64,000 nucleotides of DNA, from positions 36,825 through 100,824 of the forward strand of contig CAMQCZ010000004.1 in NCBI GenBank assembly GCA_946999385.1, in the 5' to 3' direction. Shown piece by piece: positions 42,886-52,286 of this stretch (position 1 is the first letter of the stretch; each line of letters begins with the position of its first letter). The notes beneath the pieces were generated by a model. It saw only the letters and a program-made list of their open reading frames with translations, was not told where the DNA came from and made no database searches. This DNA comes from an uncultured Lachnoanaerobaculum sp. (lineage in GTDB: Bacteria > Bacillota > Clostridia > Lachnospirales > Lachnospiraceae). The translations under genes were made by a program, and so were the position numbers.

Positions 42886-43714
42886 GGAAAATTGGAAGCT
42901 GTTACTTGTATTTATCTTAGGTTTATTAATAACTATATATCCTATTATTTCTAATTATTACTATACAATTAAAAATAATAATAAAATTGAAGCCTTTGAT
43001 GAAGCTACAAATGAAATTTCAAAAGAAGAAATTGATAAAAGAATTGACCTTGCACGTGCATATAATGAAACCTTGGATCCCTCAAGGCTTGCTGATCCTT
43101 ATACAAAAAGGCAAGAGAGGGGATTGGAAAATTATGCAAGAATGATAGAGGTAAAAGAGCAAATTGGATATATTGAAATACCTAAGATAAGTCAAAAAAT
43201 CCCGGTTTATGCCGGTACATCTGAAGAGGTTTTGCAAAAGGCTGCCGGTCATCTTGAGGGAACAAGCTTACCTATTGGAGGAAAGGATACACATAGTGTA
43301 ATAACAGCTCATAGAGGTCTGCCTTATGTTAAATTATTTAGAGAATTAAATAAGCTGGAAAAGGGAGATATTTTCTATTTTAAAAATATAAAGGAAACAT
43401 TGGCTTATGAGGTTGATCAAATTTTAAATATTGAGCCTTGGGATTTTGATCCTGTTTTGGTCGTTAAAGGTAAGGATTATATGACATTACTCACCTGTAC
43501 ACCATATATGATTAATTCACATAGACTTTTAGTTAGAGGCAAAAGAGTGCCTTATGAAGAAAAGCTTGAAGATAAGAAAGCTGCTCCTCATATTGAAAAA
43601 AATAATGAGCATAATATTTGGACAAGAATTATAATTATAGCTATAATTATTTTATTTATAATAATTATTATTTTGTATAGGAAGATAAAAAGAAGGTATG
43701 AACAAAAGAAATAG
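42869..43714 (+). CDS. Class C sortase 2
   Basis: A 281-residue pilus-specific sortase, the closest relative of the preceding one. The active site is His148 (ITAHRG), Cys210 (TLLTCTP) and Arg219 (SHRLLVRG), with lid motif DPYT near 76. It has an N-terminal membrane helix and a C-terminal helix followed by a basic tail. It overlaps its neighbours on both sides by 17 nt, implying translational coupling of all three sortases. Confidence 0.93.
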   Translation: MLKKLKENWKLLLVFILGLLITIYPIISNYYYTIKNNNKIEAFDEATNEISKEEIDKRIDLARAYNETLDPSRLADPYTKRQERGLENYARMIEVKEQIGYIEIPKISQKIPVYAGTSEEVLQKAAGHLEGTSLPIGGKDTHSVITAHRGLPYVKLFRELNKLEKGDIFYFKNIKETLAYEVDQILNIEPWDFDPVLVVKGKDYMTLLTCTPYMINSHRLLVRGKRVPYEEKLEDKKAAPHIEKNNEHNIWTRIIIIAIIILFIIIIILYRKIKRRYEQKK

Positions 43715-44543
43715 AATAATTATCGGATATATATTTGTATTAATCGGTATTTTTATGCCTCTTATAGCATTTACATCAATATCCTTTAGGGAATTAGTTG
43801 CAAATAGAAATTATGAAAATTTTAAAAGTAAAAAGCCGCTTATGAGCTTGGAAATAAAGAATTATAACGAAAATATAGTTAATCAGGGAAATAATATTAT
43901 TGATCCTTTTGAAAACGAAGATTATGTAGGTGATTATAATGGCTTGGATAAATCGAAGGTCTTTGCTTATCTTTTAATTCCGAAGCTTGGTTTAAAAAAG
44001 CCTGTTTATTTGGATGCAAGTAAGGAGCATTTAAAAGCCGGACTTGCTCAAATAGAAGGAACAAGTCTTCCTATTGGCGGGAAATCGACCAGATGCGTTA
44101 TAGCGGGGCATAGGGGATTTTGGGGTGATTTGATGTTTTACAATATTGATCAGCTTGAGAGTGGAGATAAAATTTTTATTGATGGAATAAATGGAAAATT
44201 GGAATATGAGGTGATAGATAAGGAAATTATTTCACCTAGTGAATGGGAAAAAATTTTACCGAGAGAGGGTGAAGATATGCTTACTCTTCTTAGCTGTCAT
44301 CCGAAAAGACCGCCAAGACCGAAAAGACTTTTAGTTAATGCTGTTAGAGTAAAAGCTGAGAAAGCTTGTAAAAATGAAATAAATATAAGAAAAGCTAAGA
44401 AGGACATTGATAAAAATGGAATAGAATTTATAAAATCCAATATATTTTTAAAATATACTATATATATTATTTGTTTTATTGGATGGTTGGCTTTTATAAC
44501 AGCCTTATTGAATATGCTTAGCTTTATAAGAAAAAAATACTAA
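43698..44543 (+). CDS. Class C-like sortase 3 (divergent)
   Basis: A 281-residue sortase with His138 (IAGHRGFWG), Cys200 (TLLSCHP) and Arg210 (RPKRLLVNAVR), and a DPFE lid near 69. It shares the EGTSLPIGGK segment with its neighbours but is otherwise clearly more distant: the post-Cys segment is basic and proline-rich (HPKRPPRPKR) instead of TPYMINSHR. It may act on a different subunit, for example the giant adhesin with its odd sorting motif; that pairing is speculation. It ends the operon 5 nt before a terminator. Confidence 0.9.
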   Translation: MNKRNRIIIGYIFVLIGIFMPLIAFTSISFRELVANRNYENFKSKKPLMSLEIKNYNENIVNQGNNIIDPFENEDYVGDYNGLDKSKVFAYLLIPKLGLKKPVYLDASKEHLKAGLAQIEGTSLPIGGKSTRCVIAGHRGFWGDLMFYNIDQLESGDKIFIDGINGKLEYEVIDKEIISPSEWEKILPREGEDMLTLLSCHPKRPPRPKRLLVNAVRVKAEKACKNEINIRKAKKDIDKNGIEFIKSNIFLKYTIYIICFIGWLAFITALLNMLSFIRKKY

Positions 44544-44548
44544 TATCT

Positions 44549-44584
44549 AATACCGGAGTTGTCTTTAGGCTTTCCGGTATTTTT
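44549..44584 (+). terminator. Intrinsic terminator of the pilus operon
   Basis: A perfect 9-bp stem (AATACCGGA at 44549-44557 with 44573-44581), a 15-nt loop, and a T-run to 44584. Confidence 0.85.
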
Positions 44585-44610
44585 GTTAAGTAAGCTTAAG
44601 GATTTTATAT

Positions 44611-44639
44611 TTGCAATTAATATAAAAAGTTTGTATAAT
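44611..44639 (+). promoter_or_regulatory. Promoter of the rel operon
   Basis: TTGCAA (44611-44616), a 17-nt spacer and a perfect TATAAT (44634-44639), ending 30 nt before the rel ATG and just after the pilus terminator. Confidence 0.75.
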
Positions 44640-44669
44640 GAAATTTAAACTATTTCTTAGAGGTTGATT

Positions 44670-46952
44670 ATGGAAAAAAAAGGTACTAATGTTTTAATGT
44701 ATATGGAGTCAAGAATCGCAAAGCAGGAGGATTTTACATCTCCTGAAAAATTATATGATGAGCTTATAAAGACTATAAGAAAATATCACCCTTCAGATGA
44801 TATAAGTATGATAGAAAAAGCTTATAAATTAAGCTGTGATGCACATAAAAATCAAAAAAGAAAATCAGGTGAACCTTATATTATTCATCCTATTTGTGTT
44901 GCAATTATATTGGCAAATTTAGAGCTTGACAAAGAAACGATTGTAGCCGGACTTTTACATGATGTTATAGAAGATACCATATATACCTATGAAGAAATAC
45001 AAGAGATATTTGGAACGGATGTAGCTGATTTAGTAAATGGAGTAACAAAGCTTACACAAATTTCTCTAACTAAGGATAGGGTGGAGATGCAGGCGGAAAA
45101 TTTAAGAAGAATGTTTCTCGCAATGGCAAAGGATATAAGAGTTATATTAATAAAGCTTGCAGACAGACTTCATAATATGCGTACATTACAATATATGAAG
45201 CCTGAAAAACAAAAAGAAAAAGCAAAAGAAACAATGGAAATATATGCACCTATAGCCCAAAGACTTGGTATATCAAAAGTCAAGGTTGAGCTTGACGATC
45301 TTTCCTTAAAATATTTGCAACCTGATGTCTATGAAGATCTTGTTAAAAAGATAGAGCTTAGAAAAGAAGAAAGAGAAAATTTTGTAACAGAGATTATGCA
45401 AGATATTGGTGAACATATAGAGAATGCAGGTATCAAGGGAGAGATTAGCGGAAGAGTTAAGCATTTCTTTTCTATATATAAAAAAATGAAAAACCAAAAT
45501 AAGACCATTGATCAAATATATGATATGTTTGCAGTTAGAGTTATAGTTGATAGTGTAAAGGATTGCTATGCTACACTTGGTGTTATTCATGCAATGTACA
45601 AGCCTATACCGGGCAGATTTAAGGACTATATTGCCGTGCCTAAGCCAAATATGTATCAATCCTTACATACTACAGTTATTTCACATAATGGAAAGCCATT
45701 TGAAATACAAATTAGAACCTTTGAAATGCATAAGACAGCTGAATATGGTATCGCAGCACATTGGAAATATAAGGAGTCAGGCTCAGGAAAAGTCGCAGAG
45801 GGTGCAGAAGCTGAAAAGCTTAATTGGTTAAGGGAAATTCTTGATTGGCAAAGAGATATGTCGGATAATAGAGAATTTTTAAATGTAGTAATAAATGATT
45901 TGGATTTGTTTTCAGAAACTGTATATTGCTTTACACCTAGTGGAGATGTTAAGGCTTTGCCTAAGGGCTCAACGCCGATAGATTTTGCATATTCTATACA
46001 TTCAGCAGTTGGAAATAAGATGGTTGGTGCAAGAATAAATGGAAAATTGGCTAATATAGATGATAAGTTGAATAATGGAGATAGAGTTGAAATTATAACC
46101 TCACAAAATTCCAGAGGTCCTAGTAGAGACTGGCTATTTTTAGTAAAATCAGCAGGTGCAAAAAATAAAATCAATCAATGGTTTAAAAATGAATTAAGAG
46201 ATGATAATGTAGAACGTGGTAAGGAGCTTATAGATAAATATTGTAAATCTAAGGGTATTAATTTTTCTGAAATAAATAAGCAGGAATTTCAGGAAAAAGT
46301 AATGAAAAGATATGCCTACAAGGATTGGGAGAGTGTTTTAGCAAGTCTTGGTCATGGAGCTTTAAAAGAAGGGCAAATTGTTAATAAGATGTTATCTGAA
46401 AAAGAAAAATTTGCCATTAAAAATATAAGTGATTCGGATATACTTGAAAATATTGCTAATAATTTGAAAATTGAGCCTTTAAAAAAAGAAAAAAATGGAA
46501 TTATAGTCAAAGGCTTGCATGATTTGGCAGTTAGATTTTCCAGATGCTGCTTACCTGTTCCGGGAGATGAAATAGTAGGCTTTGTTACTAGAGGAAGAGG
46601 GATAAGTCTACATAGAACGGATTGTATAAATGTTTTAAATATGCCGGAAGAGGATAGAATAAGATTGGTACCGGCACAGTGGGAAATGAAAGAGGCAGAG
46701 TCCGGTTCTTCAAGATATCAGGCTGAAATAAAAATATTTGCAAATAATAGAATTGGGATTTTTGTAGATATAAGCAGAATATTCACTGAAAAGGGCATAG
46801 ATATTATATCAATGAATTCAAAGGTAAACAAACAAGGGCTTGCAACTATCAGTTTAAGTTTTGAAGTAAAAGGTACAGAGGAATTAAATATATTATTAGC
46901 TAAATTAAGACAGGTAGAAAGTGTTATAGATATAGAAAGAACTACAGGTTAG
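44670..46952 (+). CDS. rel: Bifunctional (p)ppGpp synthetase/hydrolase Rel
   Basis: A 760-residue long RSH enzyme controlling the stringent response. The N-terminal HD hydrolase is intact (HPICVAIILANLEL, GLLHDVIEDT). The synthetase domain has GRVKHFFSIYKKM and RFKDYIAVPKPNMYQSLHTT, with the RFKD motif of bifunctional enzymes rather than the acidic variant of E. coli RelA. TGS (ETVYCFTPSGDVKALPKGST) and a C-terminal ACT domain follow. ATG 44670 is chosen because AGAGG lies 6 nt upstream; TTG 44664 directly abuts that site. It is the first gene of a rel-MBL-hemZ-hisS-aspS cluster. Confidence 0.95.
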   Translation: MEKKGTNVLMYMESRIAKQEDFTSPEKLYDELIKTIRKYHPSDDISMIEKAYKLSCDAHKNQKRKSGEPYIIHPICVAIILANLELDKETIVAGLLHDVIEDTIYTYEEIQEIFGTDVADLVNGVTKLTQISLTKDRVEMQAENLRRMFLAMAKDIRVILIKLADRLHNMRTLQYMKPEKQKEKAKETMEIYAPIAQRLGISKVKVELDDLSLKYLQPDVYEDLVKKIELRKEERENFVTEIMQDIGEHIENAGIKGEISGRVKHFFSIYKKMKNQNKTIDQIYDMFAVRVIVDSVKDCYATLGVIHAMYKPIPGRFKDYIAVPKPNMYQSLHTTVISHNGKPFEIQIRTFEMHKTAEYGIAAHWKYKESGSGKVAEGAEAEKLNWLREILDWQRDMSDNREFLNVVINDLDLFSETVYCFTPSGDVKALPKGSTPIDFAYSIHSAVGNKMVGARINGKLANIDDKLNNGDRVEIITSQNSRGPSRDWLFLVKSAGAKNKINQWFKNELRDDNVERGKELIDKYCKSKGINFSEINKQEFQEKVMKRYAYKDWESVLASLGHGALKEGQIVNKMLSEKEKFAIKNISDSDILENIANNLKIEPLKKEKNGIIVKGLHDLAVRFSRCCLPVPGDEIVGFVTRGRGISLHRTDCINVLNMPEEDRIRLVPAQWEMKEAESGSSRYQAEIKIFANNRIGIFVDISRIFTEKGIDIISMNSKVNKQGLATISLSFEVKGTEELNILLAKLRQVESVIDIERTTG

Positions 46953-46960
46953 GAGGGAAT

Positions 46961-47602
46961 ATGAATAAGCTTTTGATAGAAAGTATGGAGCTTGGTTGGG
47001 TGGCAACTAATGTATATATAGTTTATAATAAGGATACAAAGGAATGTATTGTAATAGATCCGGCCGCAAAGCCTGAAAAAATAGAGAGCTTTATTGAAGA
47101 AAATCAATTAAAGCCAATAGCTATTTTGCTTACACATGCACATGCAGATCATATTTTAGCTTTAGATGAAATAAGAAATAAATATAATATAAAAGCTTAT
47201 ATGTGTGAAAAAGAAGAGGATATAATTGGTGATTCCGATAATAATGCCGCTAAATATTTATTTAGAAAAGATATTAAAACAAGGGCTGATATTTTAGTTA
47301 AGGATGGACAAATTTTAGAGCTTTTAGATGTGAAAATCAAAGTTATTGAAACACCGGGGCATACACACGGTTCTGTATGCTATTATATTGAAGAAGAAAG
47401 AGTTATATTTACAGGGGATACTTTATTTAGGCATAGTTATGGAAGATATGATTTATATAGTGGAAGCTTTGTTGAATTGCAAAAATCAATAAAAGATAAG
47501 CTATTTTTACTTGATGACGATATAATTGTTTATCCCGGTCATATGGGAGTTTCTACTATGGGATATGAAAAAAAATTTAATCCGATTTTAGATCAAGATT
47601 AG
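46961..47602 (+). CDS. Metallo-beta-lactamase fold hydrolase (glyoxalase II-like)
   Basis: A 213-residue binuclear metal hydrolase. Metal ligands are THAHADH, the His in TPGHTHGS, the Asp in FTGDTLF, and the His in VYPGHM. It is a member of the short YqgX/GloB-like group, for which a thioesterase or glyoxalase II role is usual but unproven here. It is 8 nt after rel and 13 nt before hemZ. Confidence 0.9.
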   Translation: MNKLLIESMELGWVATNVYIVYNKDTKECIVIDPAAKPEKIESFIEENQLKPIAILLTHAHADHILALDEIRNKYNIKAYMCEKEEDIIGDSDNNAAKYLFRKDIKTRADILVKDGQILELLDVKIKVIETPGHTHGSVCYYIEEERVIFTGDTLFRHSYGRYDLYSGSFVELQKSIKDKLFLLDDDIIVYPGHMGVSTMGYEKKFNPILDQD

Positions 47603-47615
47603 ACAGAGGCTTTTG

Positions 47616-49091
47616 ATGATAATATTATTATTGGAAAATATACCTTATGAACAGGATATTAGAGAATTATTTATGGCTTTTTATCCCGGAGAAGAATATA
47701 AATATAATATCAGTGAAAAAAATGAAAATACAAGATTAATTTTAAAGGGTAGTGCTTTTGAAGACCAATTTATTTTTGATATTTATTTTATTTATCAAGC
47801 TAAGGAAGCAAACTTTAAGTTAAATATAGATGAAGATAGAAAAATAAATAAAAATAATATAAAAAGAGAAATATATAAGATTTTAGAAGAAATTAACAAA
47901 AAAGCTCTTCCTTGGGGAACTTTAACAGGTATAAGGCCGACTAAGCTTATAATGGAACTTTTAGAAAAAAATAAAAATACTGATTATATAAAAAATATAA
48001 TGAAGCAGACTTATTTTATAAGTGATGACAAGCTTGATTTATGTCTGGATATAGCTTTAAGAGAAAAAAGTATACTTGAAAAAATATCTTATGAAACAGC
48101 TTTTAGTTTATATATAGGTATTCCATTTTGTCCAAGTACCTGTGCTTATTGTTCTTTTACTTCATATCCTATAGATAAATGGAAGAATAAAACATATTTA
48201 TATATAAATAGCTTATGTAGGGAATTAGAGCAAATATCTAAGCTTGTTAAAAATAAGACTTTGCAAGCTATATATATAGGAGGAGGGACTCCAAGCTCTA
48301 TAGAAGCTTTTGAACTTGATAAAATAATAAGCTGTATAGAAAATAATTTTAATCTAAAAGCTTTGTTGGAATTTAGTGTTGAATTTGGCAGACCTGACAG
48401 TATTGATTCGGAAAAATTGGAGATATTAAAAAAACATAAGGTTAGTAGAATATCTATAAATCCTCAAACAATGCATGACAGAACATTGAAAATAATAGGT
48501 AGAAGACAAAGCAGAGAGGAGTTTTTAAAAGCATTTTATCTTGCAAGAGAGCTTGGATTTGATAATATTAATACTGATATTATTTTGGGCTTACCGGGAG
48601 AAAATTTAAGTGATTTGTCCTATACTTTGGAAGAATTAAAAAAATTATCACCTGAATCTATAACAGTTCATACATTGGCAATAAAAAGGGCTGCAAAATT
48701 AAATATAAATAAAGAAGCTTATTATGGCTTGCAAATAGATAATAATTCAAAAATGATAGATTTGAGTAAAAATGCCTGTATAGATATGGGGCTTTTTCCT
48801 TATTATATGTATAGGCAAAAAAATATGATAGGTAATTTTGAAAATGTTGCCTATGCCAAGCCTAAAAAGGAATGTATATATAATATTTTAATTATGGAAG
48901 AAAAGCAAAATATTATAGCCTGCGGGGCAGGTACATCTACAAAGCTTATTTATCCAAAGGAAAATAGGCTAAGTCGTATAGAAAATGTAAAGGATCCGAA
49001 GCTTTATATTGAAAGAATAGATGATATAATAGCAAAAAAAGCTGATATTTTAGAAGCTTATTATAATGAATTTAATTGTATAAAGGAGTAG
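47616..49091 (+). CDS. hemZ: HemZ-type radical SAM coproporphyrinogen dehydrogenase-like protein
   Basis: A 491-residue radical SAM protein. The cluster-binding motif is C172-P-S-T-C176-A-Y-C179, with the coproporphyrinogen-oxidase-like GGGTPSS and SVEFGRPDS segments and the later INPQTMHDRTLK and GLPGEN stretches. Firmicute HemZ proteins are annotated as oxygen-independent coproporphyrinogen III oxidases, but not all have that activity. No heme genes are nearby, so function rests on family alone. The ATG at 47616 is 6 nt after AGAGG; TTG 47613 is too close to it. Confidence 0.85.
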   Translation: MIILLLENIPYEQDIRELFMAFYPGEEYKYNISEKNENTRLILKGSAFEDQFIFDIYFIYQAKEANFKLNIDEDRKINKNNIKREIYKILEEINKKALPWGTLTGIRPTKLIMELLEKNKNTDYIKNIMKQTYFISDDKLDLCLDIALREKSILEKISYETAFSLYIGIPFCPSTCAYCSFTSYPIDKWKNKTYLYINSLCRELEQISKLVKNKTLQAIYIGGGTPSSIEAFELDKIISCIENNFNLKALLEFSVEFGRPDSIDSEKLEILKKHKVSRISINPQTMHDRTLKIIGRRQSREEFLKAFYLARELGFDNINTDIILGLPGENLSDLSYTLEELKKLSPESITVHTLAIKRAAKLNINKEAYYGLQIDNNSKMIDLSKNACIDMGLFPYYMYRQKNMIGNFENVAYAKPKKECIYNILIMEEKQNIIACGAGTSTKLIYPKENRLSRIENVKDPKLYIERIDDIIAKKADILEAYYNEFNCIKE

Positions 49092-49093
49092 AT

Positions 49094-50353
49094 ATGGCAT
49101 TAATAAAAAAGACAATGACAGGTATGAAGGATATATTACCTGATGAGATGGCATTGAGAGATTATATTATTGATATTATAAAAAATACATATAGGTCATT
49201 CGGCTTTGTATCAATAGAAACACCGGCTGTTGAGCATATAGAAAATCTTTTGTCAAAGCAAGGTGGAGATAATGAAAAATTGATTTTTAAAATACTTAAA
49301 AGAGGAGAAAAATTAAATATAAAGGATGCGACCAAGGATTCGGATGTGGTTGACGGAGGATTAAGATATGACCTTACTTTACCACTTGCAAGATATTATT
49401 CAAATAATGAAGCAAGCTTAAATACTCCATTTAAGGCCTTACAAATAGGTAATGTATGGAGGGCTGACAGACCGCAAAAGGGTAGATTTAGACAATTTAC
49501 TCAATGTGATATAGATATTTTAGGTGATGAGAGCAATTTGGCAGAGATAGAGCTTATAACAGCCAGTGCTAAGGCTTTATCAAGAATATGTCCGGATAAT
49601 AAATTTAGAATAAGAATTAATGATAGACAAATATTAAAGGCTATGGCCTTATATGCAGGTTTTTGCGAAGATAGCTTGGATAAGGTATTTATTATTTTAG
49701 ATAAATTAGATAAAATATCAATGGATGGTGTAAGAAAAGAGCTTTTAGAAATGGGGCTTTTATCTGAAAATGTAGATAAATATATAGATTTATTTGATAA
49801 GCTTAAGGATGAAAATTCACTTATTACTTTAAAAGCTATATTAAAGGATTTTATTGAAGAAAATCAGATTGATGATTTATATTATATTATTACAAGTGTG
49901 AAAAATAATATGAATAATGATATTAATATTGTCTTTGATCCAAGTCTTGTAAGAGGTATGGCTTATTATACAGGAACTATTTTTGAAGTAAGCATGGAAG
50001 GTTTTTTAGGTTCTGTAGCAGGTGGTGGACGATATGATAAGATGATAGGAAAATTTATAGGTAAGGATATACCTGCCTGCGGATTTTCTATAGGCTTTGA
50101 AAGAATAATAAGTATACTTATGGATAACAATTTTAAAATCAAGACTAATATAAGAAAAAAAGCATATTTATTTGAAAAAGATATGGATAAACTTAAAATA
50201 GAAAAGATGCTTAAATTAGCTATGGAGGATAGAGAAAAGGGAAATATAGTTTTGGTTGTTAAGATGAATAAAAATAAAAAATTCCAAAAAAATCAGCTTA
50301 TAGATTTGGGATATGAAGAATTTGTGGAATTTTATAATAAAGAATTTAAGTAG
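49094..50353 (+). CDS. hisS: Histidyl-tRNA synthetase
   Basis: A 419-residue class II synthetase. Motif 1 region GMKDILPDEM, motif 2 GNVWRADRPQKGRFRQFTQCDID, the histidine-specific LVRGMAYYTGTIFEV and GGGRYDKMIGKF, and motif 3 CGFSIGFERI are all present. The ATG at 49094 has AAAGGAG 5 nt upstream. An in-frame ATG six codons earlier lies inside the hemZ end and lacks a site. Confidence 0.95.
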   Translation: MALIKKTMTGMKDILPDEMALRDYIIDIIKNTYRSFGFVSIETPAVEHIENLLSKQGGDNEKLIFKILKRGEKLNIKDATKDSDVVDGGLRYDLTLPLARYYSNNEASLNTPFKALQIGNVWRADRPQKGRFRQFTQCDIDILGDESNLAEIELITASAKALSRICPDNKFRIRINDRQILKAMALYAGFCEDSLDKVFIILDKLDKISMDGVRKELLEMGLLSENVDKYIDLFDKLKDENSLITLKAILKDFIEENQIDDLYYIITSVKNNMNNDINIVFDPSLVRGMAYYTGTIFEVSMEGFLGSVAGGGRYDKMIGKFIGKDIPACGFSIGFERIISILMDNNFKIKTNIRKKAYLFEKDMDKLKIEKMLKLAMEDREKGNIVLVVKMNKNKKFQKNQLIDLGYEEFVEFYNKEFK

Positions 50354-50372
50354 AATTTATAAAGGAGCAGGT

Positions 50373-52160
50373 ATGGCAGAATCAATGAAGGGCTTAAAAA
50401 GAAGCCATAGATGTAGTGAGGTAGTAAAGGCTCAGCTTTCAAGTGAAGTTTGTGTTATGGGCTGGGTTCAAAAAAGTAGAAATAAGGGTGGACTTATTTT
50501 TGTAGATTTAAGAGATAGAACGGGCTTATTACAAATAATATTTGAAGAGGAAAAATGCGGTAGAGAGGTTTTTGAAAAAGCTTCCAAATTAAAATCTGAA
50601 TTTTGTATAGCTGTTGTCGGAAATCTTGAAAAAAGGTCAGGGGCATATAATGAAAATTTAGAAACCGGGCATCTTGAAGTGATAGCTTGTGAGCTTAGAA
50701 TTTTATCAGAATCCTTAACACCACCATTTCATATAGAGATAGATAGTAAAACAAAAGAAGAATTAAGATTAAAATATAGATATTTGGATCTTAGAAGACC
50801 TGATGTTCAGAAAAATATTATTTTAAGATCTAAGATAGCAACTTTAACAAGAGCTTTTTTGGCAAGTAATGGATTTTTAGAAATAGAAACTCCTACATTG
50901 ATAAAAAGCTCACCTGAGGGGGCAAGAGATTATTTGGTTCCAAGTAGAGTTCATCCCGGAAAATTTTTTGCTTTGCCACAGTCTCCACAATTATTCAAGC
51001 AATTATTAATGTGCTCAGGATATGATAGATATTTCCAATTAGCACGTTGCTATAGAGATGAAGATTTAAGGGCAGATAGACAGCCTGAGTTTACACAAAT
51101 TGATATGGAGCTTAGTTTTGTTGATGTAGAGGATGTAATAGAGGTAAATGAAAGACTATTACAATATCTATTTAAAGAGGTTTTTGATATGGACTTAGCT
51201 TTACCTATACCTAGAATTACATGGCAGGAGGCCATGGATAAATATGGCAGTGATAAGCCTGATTTACGTTTTGGAATGGAGCTTGAAAATTTAAGTGATA
51301 TTTTATCAGCTTGTGAATTTTCAGTATTTAGTACAGCTATAAAAAATGGTGGAAGTGTAAGAGCTATAAATGTTAAAGGTCAGGCAGGTATGCCTAGAAA
51401 AAAAATAGACAGTTTGGTATCGCTTGCTAAGGATTATGGTGCAAAAGGACTTGCATATCTTGCTATAGAAGAGGATGGAAATATAAAATCATCATTTACC
51501 AAATTTTTACAGGATGAAGAAATAAATAATATTATTAGTAAAATGAAGGCAAATAAAGGTGATTTGATTTTATTTGCTGCAGACGAGGATAAGATAGTTT
51601 GGGCAGTATTAGGTGCCTTGAGAGTACATTTGGCTAATATTTTAGGACTTATTGATAATGATGAATTTAAATTCGTTTGGGTTGTAGAATTTCCTTTATT
51701 TGAATATTCAAAGGAGGACAAGAGATATTATGCCGTTCATCATCCATTTACAAGCCCTATGGAAGAGGATCTTGCTTATATAGATTCCGATTTGTCAAAG
51801 GTACGTGCCAAGGCTTATGATATAGTATTAAATGGAACTGAAATCGGCGGTGGTTCTGTACGTATTCATCAAGCTGAAATTCAAGAAAAAATGTTTGATA
51901 TTTTAGGATTATCAAAAGAAGTTGCAGAAGAAAGATTCGGATATTTATTAGAAGCATTTAAATATGGAGTGCCTCCTCATGCAGGACTTGCATATGGTTT
52001 TGATAGACTTGTAATGCTTATGGCAAAGGCGAATTCTATAAGAGATGTTATTGCTTTTCCAAAAATAAAGGATGCAAGTGATCTTATGATAAATGCTCCT
52101 GATTTTGTTGATAAGGAACAGCTGGAGGAGTTGCATATAGATACAATTAAAGAAGATTAA
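50373..52160 (+). CDS. aspS: Aspartyl-tRNA synthetase (bacterial type)
   Basis: A 595-residue class II synthetase with an N-terminal OB anticodon-binding domain (VCVMGWVQKSRNKGGLIFVD), catalytic motif 2 CYRDEDLRADRQPEFTQID, the bacterial GAD insertion (about 290-410), and motif 3 GLAYGFDRLVMLM. The ATG at 50373 has AAAGGAG 5 nt upstream and fits the family start. The hisS-aspS pair is common in Firmicutes; it closes this operon. Confidence 0.95.
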   Translation: MAESMKGLKRSHRCSEVVKAQLSSEVCVMGWVQKSRNKGGLIFVDLRDRTGLLQIIFEEEKCGREVFEKASKLKSEFCIAVVGNLEKRSGAYNENLETGHLEVIACELRILSESLTPPFHIEIDSKTKEELRLKYRYLDLRRPDVQKNIILRSKIATLTRAFLASNGFLEIETPTLIKSSPEGARDYLVPSRVHPGKFFALPQSPQLFKQLLMCSGYDRYFQLARCYRDEDLRADRQPEFTQIDMELSFVDVEDVIEVNERLLQYLFKEVFDMDLALPIPRITWQEAMDKYGSDKPDLRFGMELENLSDILSACEFSVFSTAIKNGGSVRAINVKGQAGMPRKKIDSLVSLAKDYGAKGLAYLAIEEDGNIKSSFTKFLQDEEINNIISKMKANKGDLILFAADEDKIVWAVLGALRVHLANILGLIDNDEFKFVWVVEFPLFEYSKEDKRYYAVHHPFTSPMEEDLAYIDSDLSKVRAKAYDIVLNGTEIGGGSVRIHQAEIQEKMFDILGLSKEVAEERFGYLLEAFKYGVPPHAGLAYGFDRLVMLMAKANSIRDVIAFPKIKDASDLMINAPDFVDKEQLEELHIDTIKED

Positions 52161-52166
52161 TAAAAG

Positions 52167-52198
52167 AAAACCAAGTTAAAATTAAAGCTTGGTTTTTT
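52167..52198 (+). terminator. Intrinsic terminator after aspS
   Basis: A 9-bp stem (AAAACCAAG at 52167-52175 with 52188-52196), a 12-nt loop and a T-run to 52198. Confidence 0.85.
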
Positions 52199-52286
52199 AA
52201 ATATAGAAAAAATTGTGAACAATATAGTCAAAAGCCTCTTATTTTGTTAATATTAATAATTAAATTGATTTGGATAGGAGGAAGCT

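Noticed and set aside
44611..44625. TTTGCAATTAAT at the rel promoter resembling the operator half-site of the subtilase promoter
   Set aside because: The second arm TTGCA is missing, so it is not palindromic; similarity is probably chance in A/T-rich DNA and the -35 box itself.
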